64,000 nucleotides of DNA from Myxococcus hansupus (GTDB lineage Bacteria; Myxococcota; Myxococcia; Myxococcales; Myxococcaceae), in the NCBI RefSeq assembly GCF_000280925.3, contig NZ_CP012109.1, forward strand, positions 1,860,001 to 1,924,000, written 5' to 3'. Positions 63,459 to 64,000 of the stretch are shown here, one piece after another (the stretch's first letter is position 1; every line of letters begins with the position of its first letter). Made by a program: the position numbers and the translations under genes. The notes beneath the pieces were generated by a model, which ran no database searches, had not been told where the DNA came from, and worked only from the letters and a program-made list of their open reading frames with translations.

Positions 63459-63908
63459 GTGTCTTCGATTCGTGCCTTTGCGGCTGGTGCATTCCTGTTG
63501 TCAATCGCGGTCCCTGGGGCGGCGTTCGCTCGCGCCTCGCCGGGCCTCCTTGGCAGTCCTTTCAACCCGTCGGACGCGAGCTGCTTCACCAGCTACTACG
63601 GCTCCATCATGAACCTCTGCTCCACCACGAAGACCTGGTGCATGCCCGCGGTGGTCGACGCCGCCGGTCCGTACACGGTCAACGTCGTGGCGTATGCACC
63701 GTCCGTCTCCTCCTCCGTGGGGTGCCATGCCACGGGTGTCAATGACGCGATTTCCACGGTGTGGAGTTCCGGCATGCGCTACGTGTCGTCCTTCGGCTCG
63801 GGCGCGCGGTACATCGCCCTGTCGGGCGCGTTCGTACCGGGCAACGGGCAGCTCTACGTGTGCTGCGACGTCGGGGCGGGGGCGGGCGTCAACGGACTGC
63901 TCTGGTAG
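63459..63908 (+). CDS. Secreted small Cys-rich protein of unknown function
   Basis: 149 residues with a signal peptide (SSIRAFAAGAFLLSIAVPGAAFA). Six Cys in the mature part (ASCFTSYY, NLCSTT, TWCMPAV, VGCHATG, LYVCCDVG), strand-rich. A GGAAG lies about 6 nt before the GTG at 63459; ATG codons at 63423 and 63435 are in-frame alternatives. A hairpin follows the gene. Confidence 0.6.
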   Translation: MSSIRAFAAGAFLLSIAVPGAAFARASPGLLGSPFNPSDASCFTSYYGSIMNLCSTTKTWCMPAVVDAAGPYTVNVVAYAPSVSSSVGCHATGVNDAISTVWSSGMRYVSSFGSGARYIALSGAFVPGNGQLYVCCDVGAGAGVNGLLW

Positions 63909-63920
63909 GGCCTTTCACAG

Positions 63921-63944
63921 GGAGCGGCCTTCTGGCCGTTCCCG
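63921..63944 (+). terminator. Hairpin after the Cys-rich gene
   Basis: GGGAGCGGCC / GGCCGTTCCC pair at 9 of 10 positions, loop TTCT, followed by GTCGTTT. Only 24 nt before the next start, so it may be an attenuator. Confidence 0.5.
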
Positions 63945-63967
63945 TCGTTTCCGAAGGGAGTGCGTCC

Positions 63968-64000
63968 ATGCGCGTCGAGAAAGTCATCATCGCTGCGGTT
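63968..64000 (+). CDS. Start of a gene cut by the window edge
   Basis: AAGGGAG lies 8 nt before ATG; the visible residues are MRVEKVIIAAV, a likely signal-peptide start. The rest lies outside the window. Confidence 0.55.
   Translation, partial: MRVEKVIIAAV

Overview
The window reads as chromosome of a GC-rich myxobacterium (Myxococcus/Corallococcus-like). This is inferred from strong third-position G/C bias, many Sec-exported lipoproteins, a large share of DUF-only proteins (DUF4034, DUF4476, DUF3943, DUF4150, TIGR02270), a cysteine-rich lipoprotein and a dense set of contact-dependent toxin/immunity genes. No rRNA, tRNA, CRISPR array, insertion sequence, phage or replication origin was seen.

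Left part (0-16 kb). The window opens inside an ABC exporter (ATPase, cut by the edge, plus ABC-2 permease) and a cupredoxin-like lipoprotein. A four-gene minus-strand envelope-stress operon follows: a CpxP/Spy-like protein, a small His-rich exported protein, an OmpR-type regulator and a histidine kinase. Next come a cold-shock protein, a cupin, a minus-strand group (YdeI/OmdA-like protein, a frameshifted gene, a GNAT acetyltransferase), a 915-residue MalT-like STAND regulator, and a divergent exported beta-propeller/di-haem cytochrome. A 2OG-Fe(II) oxygenase and a membrane M48 peptidase close this part.

Middle part (16-33 kb). This is mostly cell-envelope and secreted proteins: a DUF4034 protein, a monofunctional peptidoglycan glycosyltransferase, a TPR lipoprotein with an HExxH motif, a DUF4476 protein, an Ala/Gly-rich stalk-like protein, a secreted esterase, a lipoprotein with about 27 Pro-Asp-Ala-Gly repeats, a zinc-ribbon protein, a beta-helix lipoprotein, a VWA protein and a DUF3943 protein. 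Many genes are flanked by clear hairpins.

Right part (33-59.5 kb) is a polymorphic-toxin island in three blocks. Block 1 (33.1-38.4 kb): TIGR02270 and a DUF4150 PAAR-like tip protein on the minus strand; divergently an AHH nuclease toxin, an Imm11-type protein, a ketosynthase-like protein without its catalytic Cys, and Imm49. Block 2 (41.9-51.2 kb): two SUKH-like proteins, a BNR-repeat protein, then a three-gene operon ending in a 1321-residue protein that appears to combine a nucleotidyltransferase core with a papain-like cysteine protease; its partner looks like an inactivated EEP (DNase I-fold) domain. Block 3 (53.0-59.5 kb): a Cys-rich lipoprotein and a 1997-residue Sec-exported Rhs protein whose C-terminal domain carries a HELAGH motif, with no recognisable immunity gene. 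The block-2 operon is the best candidate for an undescribed system.

The right end (59.5-64 kb) holds a 5'-nucleotidase-type lipoprotein, a hexapeptide acetyltransferase and small exported or unknown proteins. All assignments come from reading the sequence; none was tested by database search.
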